A DNA stretch of 32,590 nucleotides from DASUMF01 sp040510575 (GCA_040510575.1 JBEVIU010000119.1:1-32590), one strand, 5' to 3'; positions 1 to 7,895 are shown, numbered from the stretch's first letter. A program made the numbers and translations. The notes: generated from the letters alone by a model not told the origin.

Positions 1-18
1 GACCTTGTTGCGTGACAT
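1..18 (-). CDS. N-terminus of a leftward gene cut by the window edge
   Basis: Only the first six codons (MSRNKV) lie inside the window, so no function can be given. The ATG at 18-16 is preceded by a G-rich stretch (GGGGGG ending about five bases before the start) that could serve as ribosome binding site. A promoter-like pair of hexamers lies at 61-89 on the same strand, giving a leader of about 35 bases. The call rests on that arrangement alone. It could be a chance ATG. Confidence 0.35.
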
Positions 19-60
19 CAGTTCCCCCCAGGAGGCAAGCGTTGAACTCGGTGCTCGCGC

Positions 61-89
61 ACCATAACGGCACTTGACGCTCGTACCAA
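61..89 (-). promoter_or_regulatory. Promoter for the leftward gene at the window start
   Basis: On the minus strand there is TTGGTA (84-89), a 17-base spacer and TATGGT (61-66), close to the housekeeping -35/-10 pattern with ideal spacing. It is the best two-part promoter I can see in the window. Confidence 0.45.
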
Positions 90-240
90 GTCACCCCCGC
101 GCTTCGTCGAACACCTTCTGTCAGGCGTGTGCGCGCGCTTCATCGGCGGTGTAGTAGTTGCGGCATCGGGCTAGATCCGGACGTAGAACCAGGTCCGCAA
201 CCTGATCAAGGCGCCCAAACCGTGAGTCAGGCCACGAAAG

Positions 241-246
241 TAGGGT
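241..246 (+). promoter_or_regulatory. Leaderless -10 box for the acyl-CoA dehydrogenase
   Basis: TAGGGT is followed by seven bases and then ATG at 254. A transcript starting 6-8 bases past a -10 box would begin at or next to that ATG. This favours ATG 254 over the in-frame GTG at 245, which would lie upstream of the transcript. Confidence 0.5.
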
Positions 247-253
247 GACGCAG

Positions 254-1414
254 ATGCGCCGCCGTCACCTCACCGCCGAGCACGAGCTCTTCCGCGACAG
301 CGTGCGCACCTTCGTCGCCCGGGAGATGGTCCCGTTCCGAGAGGAGTGGGATCGCGCCGGCATCGTCCCCCGTGACCTCTTCGCCAAGGCAGGGACGGCC
401 GGCTTCCTGGGCATGGCCGTGCCCGAGGAGTTCGGCGGCGGGGGCGTCGACGACTTCCGCTACAACCAGGTGCTCGACGAGGTGCTGCAGGAAGCAGGCG
501 TGGCCGGCGCGGGCCTCGGCTTCTCGCTGCACAACGACATCTGCCTGCCGTACCTCCTGGCGCTCACCACGGAGGACCAGAAGGCTCGCTGGCTCCCCGG
601 CGTGTGCTCGGGCGAGCTCATCACCGCGATCGCGATGACCGAGCCCGGGATCGGTTCGGATCTCGCCTCCATGACGACCAGCGCGATCCGCGACGGCGAT
701 CGCTACGTCGTGAACGGCGCAAAGACGTTCATCTCCAGTGGCATCAACGCCGACCTCGTCATCACCGCGGTGAAGACGGACCCGGCCCAGCGGCACAGCG
801 GCATGAGCCTCATGGTGATCGAGCGCGGCATGGAAGGCTTCGAGCGCGGCCGCAACCTCGAGAAGGTCGGCATGCACGCGCAGGACACCGCAGAGCTGTT
901 CTTCCGCGAAGTGCAGGTGCCGGTGGAGAACCTGCTCGGCGTCGAAGGCAAGGGCTTCGCGCACCTGGTCGACAACCTTCCGCAGGAGCGCATGTCGATC
1001 GCGGTCGCAGGTGTGGCGGCGGCGGAGGCGGCGCTGGGATGGACGCTCGAGTACGTCGAGCAGCGCACCGCCTTCGGCCAGCCGGTGTCGGCGTTCCAGA
1101 ACACGAGGTTCGCGCTGGCGGAGATGCGCACCGAGATCGACATCGCGCAGGTGTTCGTCGACCGGTGCGTCGAGGCGCTCAACGCGGGTGAGCTCACAGT
1201 CGAGGAGGCCGCCGAGGCGAAGTGGTGGTGCAGCGAGCTGCAGAAGCGGGTCGTCGACCGATGCGTCCAATTGCACGGTGGCTACGGCTACATGCTCGAA
1301 TACCCGATCGCGCGTGCGTACCTCGACGCGCGCATCACCACGATCTATGGCGGCACCACGGAGATCATGAAGGAGATCATCGGACGTTCGATGGTCGCGA
1401 CGAAGAAGCTATGA
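254..1414 (+). CDS. Acyl-CoA dehydrogenase, LCAD-type
   Basis: FAD-dependent alpha,beta-dehydrogenation of acyl-CoA, the first step of beta-oxidation. The 386-residue length is normal for the family. The first family signature (AMTEPGIGSD) starts near residue 127, and the C-terminal block with QLHGGYGY and IYGGTTEIMKE is near 338-372. In medium-chain enzymes the catalytic Glu sits in a YEGT motif. Here that position is Gly (YGGT), and a Glu is present instead in LPQER near residue 245, as in long-chain acyl-CoA and isovaleryl-CoA dehydrogenases. Chain length or branching of the substrate cannot be read from this. It is the first gene of a tight rightward operon with a reductase, a thioesterase and a hydratase. 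Start chosen from the -10 box; GTG 245 is the alternative. Confidence 0.93.
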   Translation: MRRRHLTAEHELFRDSVRTFVAREMVPFREEWDRAGIVPRDLFAKAGTAGFLGMAVPEEFGGGGVDDFRYNQVLDEVLQEAGVAGAGLGFSLHNDICLPYLLALTTEDQKARWLPGVCSGELITAIAMTEPGIGSDLASMTTSAIRDGDRYVVNGAKTFISSGINADLVITAVKTDPAQRHSGMSLMVIERGMEGFERGRNLEKVGMHAQDTAELFFREVQVPVENLLGVEGKGFAHLVDNLPQERMSIAVAGVAAAEAALGWTLEYVEQRTAFGQPVSAFQNTRFALAEMRTEIDIAQVFVDRCVEALNAGELTVEEAAEAKWWCSELQKRVVDRCVQLHGGYGYMLEYPIARAYLDARITTIYGGTTEIMKEIIGRSMVATKKL

Positions 1415-1424
1415 GGATCTACTG

Positions 1425-2405
1425 ATGTTCTCTGCACTGGTCGTCAGCGAGGCGACCGACGGGTTCGAGGCTTCGGTGCGCGACGTCGACGAGGCCGATC
1501 TGCCCGACGGCGACGTCACGGTCGACGTCGAGTACTCGTCCATCAACTACAAGGACGCGTTGGCGATCGTCAACGGCAAGCCGGTCCTCCGCCAGTTCCC
1601 CATGGTGCCCGGGATCGACCTCGCCGGCACCGTGAGCGCGAGCAGCTCCGACGAATGGAGTGTCGGCGACACCGTCGTGCTCGACGGTTGGGGCGTCGGC
1701 GAGGAACGGTGGGGTGGTCTGGCGCAGAAGGCACGCGTCGACGGCTCGTGGCTCGTCCCGGTTCCCGACGGTTGGTCCACGCGGGACGCAATGGCAGTGG
1801 GCACCGCGGGCTTCACCGCGGCGCTGGCGGTCAGCGCCCTCGACGACCACGGCCTGACCGCTCCGGGACCGGTGCTCGTCACCGGTGCCAGCGGAGGCGT
1901 CGGGAGCTTCGCGATCATGTTGCTCGCTGCGGGCGGCATCGACGCGATCGCAGCCAGCCGAACGCCCGGTGCGGCGTCCTACCTCACGTCGCTCGGTGCG
2001 AGCGAGATCATCGACAGCACCGAGCTCGGCACCGACGTGCGGGCGCTCGGCAAGCAACGCTGGTGGGGAGCGATCGACAACGTCGGCGGCTCGGTGCTCG
2101 CAGGCGTCATCTCGTCGACCACCGCCGGCGGCGCAGTCGCGGCCTGCGGCAACGCCGGGGGCATGGATCTGCCCACCACGGTGGCGCCGTTCATCCTCCG
2201 CGGGGTCAGCTTGCTCGGGATCGACTCGGTGCGGGTGCCGCGCGCGGCGCGCCTCGCCGCATGGGCGATGCTCGCCGAGCGGGTACCCCGCGAGCGCCTC
2301 GCCGAGGTCACGGCCGAGGTCGGGCTCGCCGAGGCGATCCCGACCGCGAAGCGACTCCTTGCCAACGACCTGACCGGCCGCGTCGTCGTCGACGTCCGCC
2401 GCTGA
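1425..2405 (+). CDS. AcuI/YhdH-type acryloyl-CoA reductase-like oxidoreductase
   Basis: Medium-chain dehydrogenase/reductase without zinc, 326 residues. The N-terminal part (SSINYKDALA, then FPMVPGIDLAGTV) is the hallmark of the YhdH/YhfP/AcuI branch. A Rossmann motif, VLVTGASGGVGSFA, lies near 150-163. Characterised AcuI proteins use NADPH to reduce acryloyl-CoA to propionyl-CoA, for example in DMSP or 3-hydroxypropionate metabolism. The position ten bases after an acyl-CoA dehydrogenase fits an enoyl-CoA substrate, but the exact one is inference. GAGG about seven bases before the ATG is a usable ribosome site and overlaps the end of the upstream gene. Subfamily is fairly sure, substrate is not. 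Confidence 0.87.
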   Translation: MFSALVVSEATDGFEASVRDVDEADLPDGDVTVDVEYSSINYKDALAIVNGKPVLRQFPMVPGIDLAGTVSASSSDEWSVGDTVVLDGWGVGEERWGGLAQKARVDGSWLVPVPDGWSTRDAMAVGTAGFTAALAVSALDDHGLTAPGPVLVTGASGGVGSFAIMLLAAGGIDAIAASRTPGAASYLTSLGASEIIDSTELGTDVRALGKQRWWGAIDNVGGSVLAGVISSTTAGGAVAACGNAGGMDLPTTVAPFILRGVSLLGIDSVRVPRAARLAAWAMLAERVPRERLAEVTAEVGLAEAIPTAKRLLANDLTGRVVVDVRR

Positions 2406-2419
2406 ACTGGGGAGACGCG

Positions 2420-3268
2420 ATGAGTGCAGTGCTGCCGACCGTGTTCGACGTCGAGGACCTCGGAGACGGACACTTCGTCGCCCCGCACCCCACCGACGAC
2501 CCCGAGAGCCGCGATGTGGTGTTCAGCGGGCAGCTCCTGGGCCAGATGATCATGGTGTCCGACGCGGCCGTGCAGTCGAGCAAAGAGGTGAAGTCGATCC
2601 ACGCGATCTTCGCCCGCGCTGGCACGTACAGCGGCGGCGCGATGGACTACCAGCGCGAGCCCATGCACGCCGGGCGAGCATGGGGGAGCGACACGATCAC
2701 TGTGACGCAGGGAGATCGTCTCCTGTCGCGCGGGCTCGTGCTGCTCAACACCGTCGAGCCCGACCTGATCCGCCACGGCCCGAACATGCCCGACGTCGCC
2801 CCACCTGACGTGCTGTCCGCGGGCGACGCACTGGTGTTCCCGGGCGTCGAGGCCAGGATGGTCGACGATCCCGATGCCATCGGGTCCGACGGTTCCCCCG
2901 CGATGTACTTCTGGATGCGAAGCGAGAAGTCGTACGACTCGATCGCCGCGAACCAGGCGATCTTGTCGTGGTGCCAGCCCGGCTTCATCATCGGCCTCGC
3001 GATGCGGCCTCATGCCGACGCGGTGAACATCGGCGACGCGCACCGCACGATCTCCACCGGCGTGATCTCACACACCTGTCACTTCCACGAGCACTTCGAC
3101 GTCGGCGACTGGCTCCTCGTGGCGCAGGAAGCGTCCTACGCGGGACGCGGACGCGTCTTCGGCTCCGGCTCCGTGTTCACACGTGACGGCACGCTCGTGT
3201 CGACGTTCGCGCAGGACAGCATGGTGCGGGGCGTCGAAGGCACGCTCGATCCCAAGCGCGCGATGTAG
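2420..3268 (+). CDS. TesB-like acyl-CoA thioesterase (double hotdog)
   Basis: 282 residues, hydrolysing acyl-CoA to free acid and CoA in the cytosol if active. The VVFSGQLLGQ block near residues 33-42 and the C-terminal hotdog with HFHEHF, DWLL, GRGRVFGSGSVFTRDG and STFAQD match the acyl-CoA thioesterase II family. Compared from memory with E. coli TesB, the catalytic Asp of the IDHxMWFH segment is Ser here (ISHTCHFH), and the Thr position looks like Ser, while the Gln (AQD) is kept. Either this is a divergent subfamily or activity is altered. ATG 2420 follows GGGGAGA and lies 14 bases after the reductase stop, so the gene is in the operon. Confidence 0.82.
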   Translation: MSAVLPTVFDVEDLGDGHFVAPHPTDDPESRDVVFSGQLLGQMIMVSDAAVQSSKEVKSIHAIFARAGTYSGGAMDYQREPMHAGRAWGSDTITVTQGDRLLSRGLVLLNTVEPDLIRHGPNMPDVAPPDVLSAGDALVFPGVEARMVDDPDAIGSDGSPAMYFWMRSEKSYDSIAANQAILSWCQPGFIIGLAMRPHADAVNIGDAHRTISTGVISHTCHFHEHFDVGDWLLVAQEASYAGRGRVFGSGSVFTRDGTLVSTFAQDSMVRGVEGTLDPKRAM

Positions 3269-3273
3269 TCGCA

Positions 3274-4032
3274 GTGGCCGACGCTCTCGTCGAGATCGAA
3301 CGCGACGGCGCGATCGCCGTCATCGTGTTGCGGCGACCCGAAGCTCGCAATGCGATGAACGTCGAGCTTGCCGCGGCGACGTGCGACGCGATGCGCGACT
3401 GCCAGGACGCCGGCGCCATCGTGCTCACCGGCGCCGACCCCGCGTTCTGCGCCGGTCTCGATCTCCGGAACCTCGGCACCGACCACCTGAGCGATCTCCC
3501 GCCGTTCGTGGCGTCGGTGAGCGAGTCGGCGGTGCCGGTCGTCGCAGCAGTGAACGGTCCTGCAGTGACGGGTGGCTTCGAGCTCGCGCTCGCGTGCGAC
3601 TTCATCGTCGCTTCGGAGCGTGCAGCGTTCGCCGACACACATCTGCGGGTCGGCGTGTACCCCGGACCGGTCCTGGTGGAGCTGCCGCGTCGCGTCGGCA
3701 TGGCCTGGGCGCGCGAGATCTCACTCACGGGGAACTTCGTCGATGCCGCGACCGCGGGGCGCATCGGCATCGCGAACCACGTGGTGCCCCACGACGAGCT
3801 CCTCCCTCTTGCCCGCGGGCTCGCGCACGCGATCGCGGAGCAGGATGGCGCGATGGTCGCTCGCATGCGACGTGATTGGGATGCAACGGGCGGCCTCCCC
3901 GTCGCGGAAGCGCACCGGGTGCACTGGGACTTCGCGCGGGAAGCCGCGTCGCCATCGAGCACGCAGGCCGATCTGGCGGCCCACCGCGACGAGGTCCTCC
4001 AGCGCTCACGCACCCAGCGGCACGCCGACTGA
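3274..4032 (+). CDS. Enoyl-CoA hydratase/isomerase family protein
   Basis: Crotonase-fold protein of 252 residues starting at GTG five bases after the thioesterase stop. The first oxyanion-hole segment AFCAGLDL is at 57-64, and the second, VTGGFELALACD, is around 98-109. Of the two Glu residues used by classical enoyl-CoA hydratase, the first is present (Glu103), but the second, normally in FAxPE, is His (FADTH, His123). That makes a simple hydratase less certain. Isomerase, hydrolase or lyase chemistry is possible in this superfamily. The operon context (dehydrogenase, reductase, thioesterase) supports an acyl-CoA substrate. Last gene of the rightward operon; it converges with the Ig-like gene. 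Confidence 0.88.
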   Translation: MADALVEIERDGAIAVIVLRRPEARNAMNVELAAATCDAMRDCQDAGAIVLTGADPAFCAGLDLRNLGTDHLSDLPPFVASVSESAVPVVAAVNGPAVTGGFELALACDFIVASERAAFADTHLRVGVYPGPVLVELPRRVGMAWAREISLTGNFVDAATAGRIGIANHVVPHDELLPLARGLAHAIAEQDGAMVARMRRDWDATGGLPVAEAHRVHWDFAREAASPSSTQADLAAHRDEVLQRSRTQRHAD

Positions 4033-4038
4033 CGCACG

Positions 4039-5136
4039 TCAGACGGGTCGGAACTCCCGCGTCACGACCGTGCTGGTGACGGGGTCCTGTTCGCGATCGG
4101 CGAGCTCGCGGTCGAACACCCTGCGCACGGAGTTGCCGCACACGTCTTCGAGGATCGGGTCGACCACGAGGTGGTGATCGACACCCGCCCACGGCGCGTC
4201 GGGCACGAAGGTCCAGGTCCGCTCACCCGACCGCACGCCGATCGTGCCGCGCACGACGCCCGAGTCGCCGCGCACGACCGCCAGGCAGTGATCGAGCAAC
4301 GCCCGGTCGAGGGACCGGTCGAAGCCGACGACCAGCGGCATCCGGGTGCCCGTGCGCGGCGACGTCACCTGCCAGTCCTTTGGATCGACACGGCGGCGCA
4401 CGTCGGGTCCGACGTCGTAGTCGCGGCGGGCTCCCTCGGCGAGCGGGTGGCCGCGGGCGTCACGCATCCCGCCGTCGACGACGAGCGCGAACCGCTCGCC
4501 CTCCTGGAGCGGGTAGCCGGCCTCCCGATGCGGCGCGAGCCCGCGCTTGATACGACCGGGGTCGAGCAACACCGTGAGGCGGCGGCGATCGGGATCCCAG
4601 AGCTCCGGATCCATCTCGAGCAGGGCGCCTGCGATCACGTCGCCCGACGCGTCGACGAGGTGCACGCAGCGGGCCGCGTCGCCCTCGCTCATCGGCGCGG
4701 AGAACCCCACGTAGCAACGCAGAAGGTTGCGCGGGACCGAGCCGTCGCTCGGATGGACGCTGGCGACCGTCGTGGTCGGGCCGCCGGCGGCGGCGGGCAG
4801 CTCGATCGACAGCGCCGTGCCCGCACCCAGTCCGCCGACCAGCACGGAGTAGGACCGACCGGCAAGGAAGGGGAAGCGGGGCACGAACGTGATGCCGTCG
4901 TCGTCGGCGTGGTACTCACCGGCGGTCGCCTGCAGCTGGTTGGCGAGGACCGCGGGGACCCGCCGGCCGGCGTCGTCGTCGACCAACTCGGTCGCGAACA
5001 CCGGAAGTGTCCGCGCCAACTCCGAGGTGGCCATCGCGAGGTACTCGGTGATCGCCCCGTTCGAGTCGCCGCCGGAGATGCGCACGCACGCGCGCCCGTG
5101 ATCCTCCACCCACGCGAGCTCGAGCGGGGCGCCCAC
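4039..5136 (-). CDS. Ig-like domain protein of unknown function
   Basis: About 365 residues, no recognised enzyme motif. Two segments resemble bacterial Ig-like (SbsA/Big_5-type) domains: one around PSDGSVPRNLLRCYVGFSAPMSEGD, and one near the C-terminus around GTRMPLVVGFDRSLDRALLD followed by WTFVPDAPW. The upstream part includes VPAVLAN and FVPRFPFLAGRSYSV, a phrase typical of sugar-binding or propeller-linked beta proteins. I see no signal peptide or membrane segment, unusual for an Ig-like protein. Start is uncertain: GTG 5136, or a CTG at 5148 that would overlap the upstream TGA by four bases. It directly follows the predicted propeller gene with an eight-base gap, so the two products probably act together. 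Confidence 0.7.
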   Translation of the reverse strand: MGAPLELAWVEDHGRACVRISGGDSNGAITEYLAMATSELARTLPVFATELVDDDAGRRVPAVLANQLQATAGEYHADDDGITFVPRFPFLAGRSYSVLVGGLGAGTALSIELPAAAGGPTTTVASVHPSDGSVPRNLLRCYVGFSAPMSEGDAARCVHLVDASGDVIAGALLEMDPELWDPDRRRLTVLLDPGRIKRGLAPHREAGYPLQEGERFALVVDGGMRDARGHPLAEGARRDYDVGPDVRRRVDPKDWQVTSPRTGTRMPLVVGFDRSLDRALLDHCLAVVRGDSGVVRGTIGVRSGERTWTFVPDAPWAGVDHHLVVDPILEDVCGNSVRRVFDRELADREQDPVTSTVVTREFRPV

Positions 5137-5144
5137 CCGCGCGG

Positions 5145-6251
5145 TCAGAGCGATGCGGTCTTCAGCGACCGGAGGTGCCGACCGCCGGCGTCGTCGCGCT
5201 GCAGCGTGAGCACGTGGGCGTCGTCGAGCGATGCGAGCTTCACCACGCCCGGCACGTCGAGCTCGTCGCGCGGCACGCCCTCGGGTTCGTGCGGCTCGGT
5301 GAGTGCAGGCTGCACGTCGATGTCGCGACAGGCGACCTTCGTGAGCGGGTGTCGGCTGTGCGCGACGAGCAGGTACTCCTCGCCGTCCTTGTGGAACGAC
5401 ACCATGTCGAGTGGCTGGTTTCCGAACCCGAACTCGGCGACCGTGTGGCCTTTCGCGATGGTGTTCGGCTTGATCGCATCGAGCGTGAACTGCACGAGCG
5501 GGGTGCAGGTGTAGCTCGCCAGGATGCTCGCCCCGTTCTGGTAGGGGACGAACGTGCGGATCGGTGACGCGGTCTCCCACATGCCGTGCGACACGTGGAA
5601 GATCTCGAGCTGGGTGTCGGCGTGCTCGCCGGTGAACGGGAAGGGGATGCGGCGGAGCGTGGAGCTGAACTCCTCGTTCGACATGCCCGCCACGATGAGC
5701 TCACCGTCGACGTATGCCATGTCGGTGACCGTCGCCGAGCGGATGTGGGGACGGGTGAGGAAGATGCTGATGCCGTTGAACTCGAACTTCTCCGCGTCAG
5801 GACCGTGGCCGAGTTGCACGTCGGTGCGCTCGTCGTCGTGGGCCGGTGCCGATGTGATCTCCAGCTCCGAGAACGCGACGTCGGTGAGTGACAGCTCGCT
5901 CAATTCGGCGTTGCGTCGGTCGATGCGCACGAGCACGGGGATCGCCTCGTCGCCGCGCCCGCGCATCACCGAGAGGTACACGTTGCCCGTGCGCGGGTGC
6001 ACCGCGAGGTCGCGCACCGCGACATCGTCGTCGGCGCAGCCGAGGAACGCGGCGAGCTTGGCGCCGAGGTCGTCGAGGTCGAACGCATTGGAGGTTCCGG
6101 CTTCGGCATCGGCGCTCTCGTCGGCGACGTCGATCGCGAGCACGGTGGCTCGGGTCGTGTCGGCGACGAAGAGGACGTCGTCGGGGCCGAAGGCGATCGA
6201 GCCGACGGAGACGAGCTCCGGGGTGCCGACCTGCAGTCCGTGCTCAGCCAT
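5145..6251 (-). CDS. Predicted beta-propeller protein, function unknown
   Basis: 368 residues with repeated beta-rich phrases such as SIAFGPDDVLFVADTT, LAVHPRTGNVYLSV, DMAYVDGELIVAGMS and DMVSFHKDGEEYLLVAHS, the pattern of propeller blades (NHL/SMP-30-like). Runs such as EIFHVSHGMWETASPIRTFVPY and GASILASYTCTPLVQF look conserved, but I cannot assign a family. The N-terminus is MAEHGLQVG with no signal peptide, so the protein seems cytoplasmic unless the start is misplaced. GGGAG six bases before ATG 6251 is a good ribosome site. On the same strand TAGCCT near 6281 could give it its own promoter after the HAD gene. It forms a pair with the Ig-like gene downstream. Confidence 0.72.
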   Translation of the reverse strand: MAEHGLQVGTPELVSVGSIAFGPDDVLFVADTTRATVLAIDVADESADAEAGTSNAFDLDDLGAKLAAFLGCADDDVAVRDLAVHPRTGNVYLSVMRGRGDEAIPVLVRIDRRNAELSELSLTDVAFSELEITSAPAHDDERTDVQLGHGPDAEKFEFNGISIFLTRPHIRSATVTDMAYVDGELIVAGMSNEEFSSTLRRIPFPFTGEHADTQLEIFHVSHGMWETASPIRTFVPYQNGASILASYTCTPLVQFTLDAIKPNTIAKGHTVAEFGFGNQPLDMVSFHKDGEEYLLVAHSRHPLTKVACRDIDVQPALTEPHEPEGVPRDELDVPGVVKLASLDDAHVLTLQRDDAGGRHLRSLKTASL

Positions 6252-6291
6252 GGTGTGCTCCCATCCGTACAACGATGGGTTCGAGGCTACG

Positions 6292-6717
6292 TCAATTCGG
6301 CGAATCGGCGGCGGGCTGCGGTGCGCCGGCCTCCGGGACGGGGTCGAAGCTGTGGATCGACTCGGGGAGCACCGGCTCGACGAGATCGTCGACGTGGATG
6401 AACACGAAGCCGGCGAGCTTGGCGTAGCGAGCGTCCACATCGGTGTCGCCGACGTGGATGTACTGGTCGGCTTCGAACTCGGCGCGGACCTCGTGCAGGT
6501 GGTGCTTGCCGCCGACGAAGTGGGGCTCCATGCCGTAGCGCGCCCAGAGCGGGGCTTGGCTCGAGCGCGGCCAGTCGGAGGCGACGCCGACGATGTATCC
6601 GCGGTCGAACAGCTCGCGTGCGACGGCCGCGGGCACGGGCCCCGGCGGCTCCCCGAACTCCATGGTGCCGTCGATGTCGAAGCTGACGAGCACGCGCGCG
6701 GCGCGCTCGTCGGTCAC
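6292..6717 (-). CDS. Minimal HAD-superfamily hydrolase
   Basis: 141 residues with HAD motif I at the N-terminus (SFDIDGT, nucleophile Asp14 and acid/base Asp16), Lys71 as candidate motif III and GDTDVD at 90-95 as motif IV. No cap domain is inserted, so the active site would be open, as in phosphatases acting on large or macromolecular substrates. Substrate unknown. Translation starts at a GTG that overlaps the stop of the 46-residue membrane protein by four bases (GTGA), a strong sign of coupling. Confidence 0.8.
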   Translation of the reverse strand: MTDERAARVLVSFDIDGTMEFGEPPGPVPAAVARELFDRGYIVGVASDWPRSSQAPLWARYGMEPHFVGGKHHLHEVRAEFEADQYIHVGDTDVDARYAKLAGFVFIHVDDLVEPVLPESIHSFDPVPEAGAPQPAADSPN

Positions 6718-6854
6718 GGCTGTTCGTCCTCGGCCTCGAGCTCTTCCTCGCTCATCGGCTCGAAGCCACCCTGGCGCTTGACGACGGACCAGCCGATGAA
6801 GCCGACGGCCACTGCGAGCACTGCGAACACGACACCACCGACGACCCAGTACAT
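6714..6854 (-). CDS. 46-residue single-span membrane protein
   Basis: Starts MYWVVGGVVFAVLAVAVGFIG, one hydrophobic helix covering about residues 2-24. A short basic stretch (VVKRQGG) follows, then an acidic tail (MSEEELEAEDEQP), so the N-terminus is probably outside. It has a four-base overlap with the HAD gene and a TAGACT box seven bases upstream of its ATG. Both support a real gene despite its size. Function unknown. It might tether or regulate the HAD phosphatase. Confidence 0.7.
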   Translation of the reverse strand: MYWVVGGVVFAVLAVAVGFIGWSVVKRQGGFEPMSEEELEAEDEQP

Positions 6855-6861
6855 CGCGGGG

Positions 6862-6867
6862 AGTCTA
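6862..6867 (-). promoter_or_regulatory. Leaderless -10 box for the small membrane protein/HAD pair
   Basis: TAGACT on the minus strand, seven bases before the ATG at 6854, in the 27-base gap after the MBL-fold gene. No SD-like sequence is present. Confidence 0.5.
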
Positions 6868-6881
6868 GGAGTCGGCCGCGC

Positions 6882-7895
6882 TCAGCCCTCGATCAGCTGC
6901 CAGCGAGCGGGCTCGCCGTCGATCGCCTTCACGACCCCGCGCACCTCGAGCAGGCGGAGGTGGGCCATCGCCTCGCTCACCGCGGCGCGCTTGGTGAACA
7001 GCTCGCCCTCCGCGAACGGCCGGCTCCACTCCATCTGCGGCGTGATCTCCCACGCCGTCGTGTAGCCCTCGCGGATCGCGGTCACCACCTCGGCGAGCCG
7101 GTGGTCGTGATGCTCGCGCAGCTCGGCGAGGCGGGCGCGCAGATCGTCGAAGCGCCACTCGTGCGCGGGGAGTGCATCGCCGCCGAACGCCTCGAGCTTG
7201 TCGAGGGAGTCGAGGTAGTCGCCGAGCGGGTTGTCGTCCGACTGCGGGTTCAGCCCCACGTTCGGCGTGATGCGGGGAAGGACGCAGTCGCCGGTGCACA
7301 TGAGCCGGTTGGTGGGTTCCCAGAAGCAGATGTGGCCGGGAGAGTGGCCGGGGGTCCAGACGGTGGTGATGTCCCAGCCGGGGATGTCGGGTCGATCGCC
7401 GTCCTCGAGGAGCACGTCGGGCGTCGCGAGATCGACGAACCCCCGAAGCGGCATCGACGAATTCGTCAGCGCGTCGATGTCGGACTGCGGGGCGCCGAGA
7501 CGTCGGAGGTAGCTGCTCATGCGGTGGAGGAGCTCGTCGGGCTCCTCGTAGCGGTCGTGGACGAGCGCCGCGTCGGCAGGGTGGAGCGCGATCCACGCAC
7601 CCGACGTGTCGCGGAGCCGACCGGCAAGGCCGTAGTGATCCGCGTGGATGTGCGTGACCATCACGCCCTGGACGTCGTTGATGGAGAACCCTGCCGTCGT
7701 GAGCCCGCTCGAGAGCGCGTCGAACGCCTCGTCGGTGTTCCAGCCTGCGTCGACGATGTAGGGGCCCCGGTCCGTCTCGAACGCGTAGACGAGGACGTAG
7801 CGCAGCGGGATGGGCAAGGGCACCGGGATGCTCCAGAGCCCAGGGCGGACGCGCTCGACGGGCGGGAGCGGCTTGGTCGACGCGGGAAACTCCAT
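6882..7895 (-). CDS. MBL-fold metallo-hydrolase with C-terminal winged helix
   Basis: 337 residues. The metal-binding motif THIHADH is at 81-87, followed by TPGHSPGH (181-188, third ligand His184), TGD (201-203) and a late His in LPAHEW (245). The C-terminal part (about 275-337, ending in a helix-turn and beta wing with AVSEAMAHLRLLEVRGVV) resembles the winged-helix domain of LACTB2-like proteins. Relatives act as thioesterases, glyoxalases or nucleases, so the substrate cannot be fixed. ATG 7895 is the first ATG in a good context. An upstream GTG (VCEAVDT) is possible. It faces the flavodoxin-like gene 99 bases away. Confidence 0.87.
   Translation of the reverse strand: MEFPASTKPLPPVERVRPGLWSIPVPLPIPLRYVLVYAFETDRGPYIVDAGWNTDEAFDALSSGLTTAGFSINDVQGVMVTHIHADHYGLAGRLRDTSGAWIALHPADAALVHDRYEEPDELLHRMSSYLRRLGAPQSDIDALTNSSMPLRGFVDLATPDVLLEDGDRPDIPGWDITTVWTPGHSPGHICFWEPTNRLMCTGDCVLPRITPNVGLNPQSDDNPLGDYLDSLDKLEAFGGDALPAHEWRFDDLRARLAELREHHDHRLAEVVTAIREGYTTAWEITPQMEWSRPFAEGELFTKRAAVSEAMAHLRLLEVRGVVKAIDGEPARWQLIEG

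Noticed and set aside
137..257. Minus-strand frame reading LDQVADLVLRPDLARC then RNYYTADEARAHA and a stop
   Set aside because: It looks protein-like and could be a gene remnant, but it has no start codon, no SD, overlaps the acyl-CoA dehydrogenase promoter and matches no family I know.
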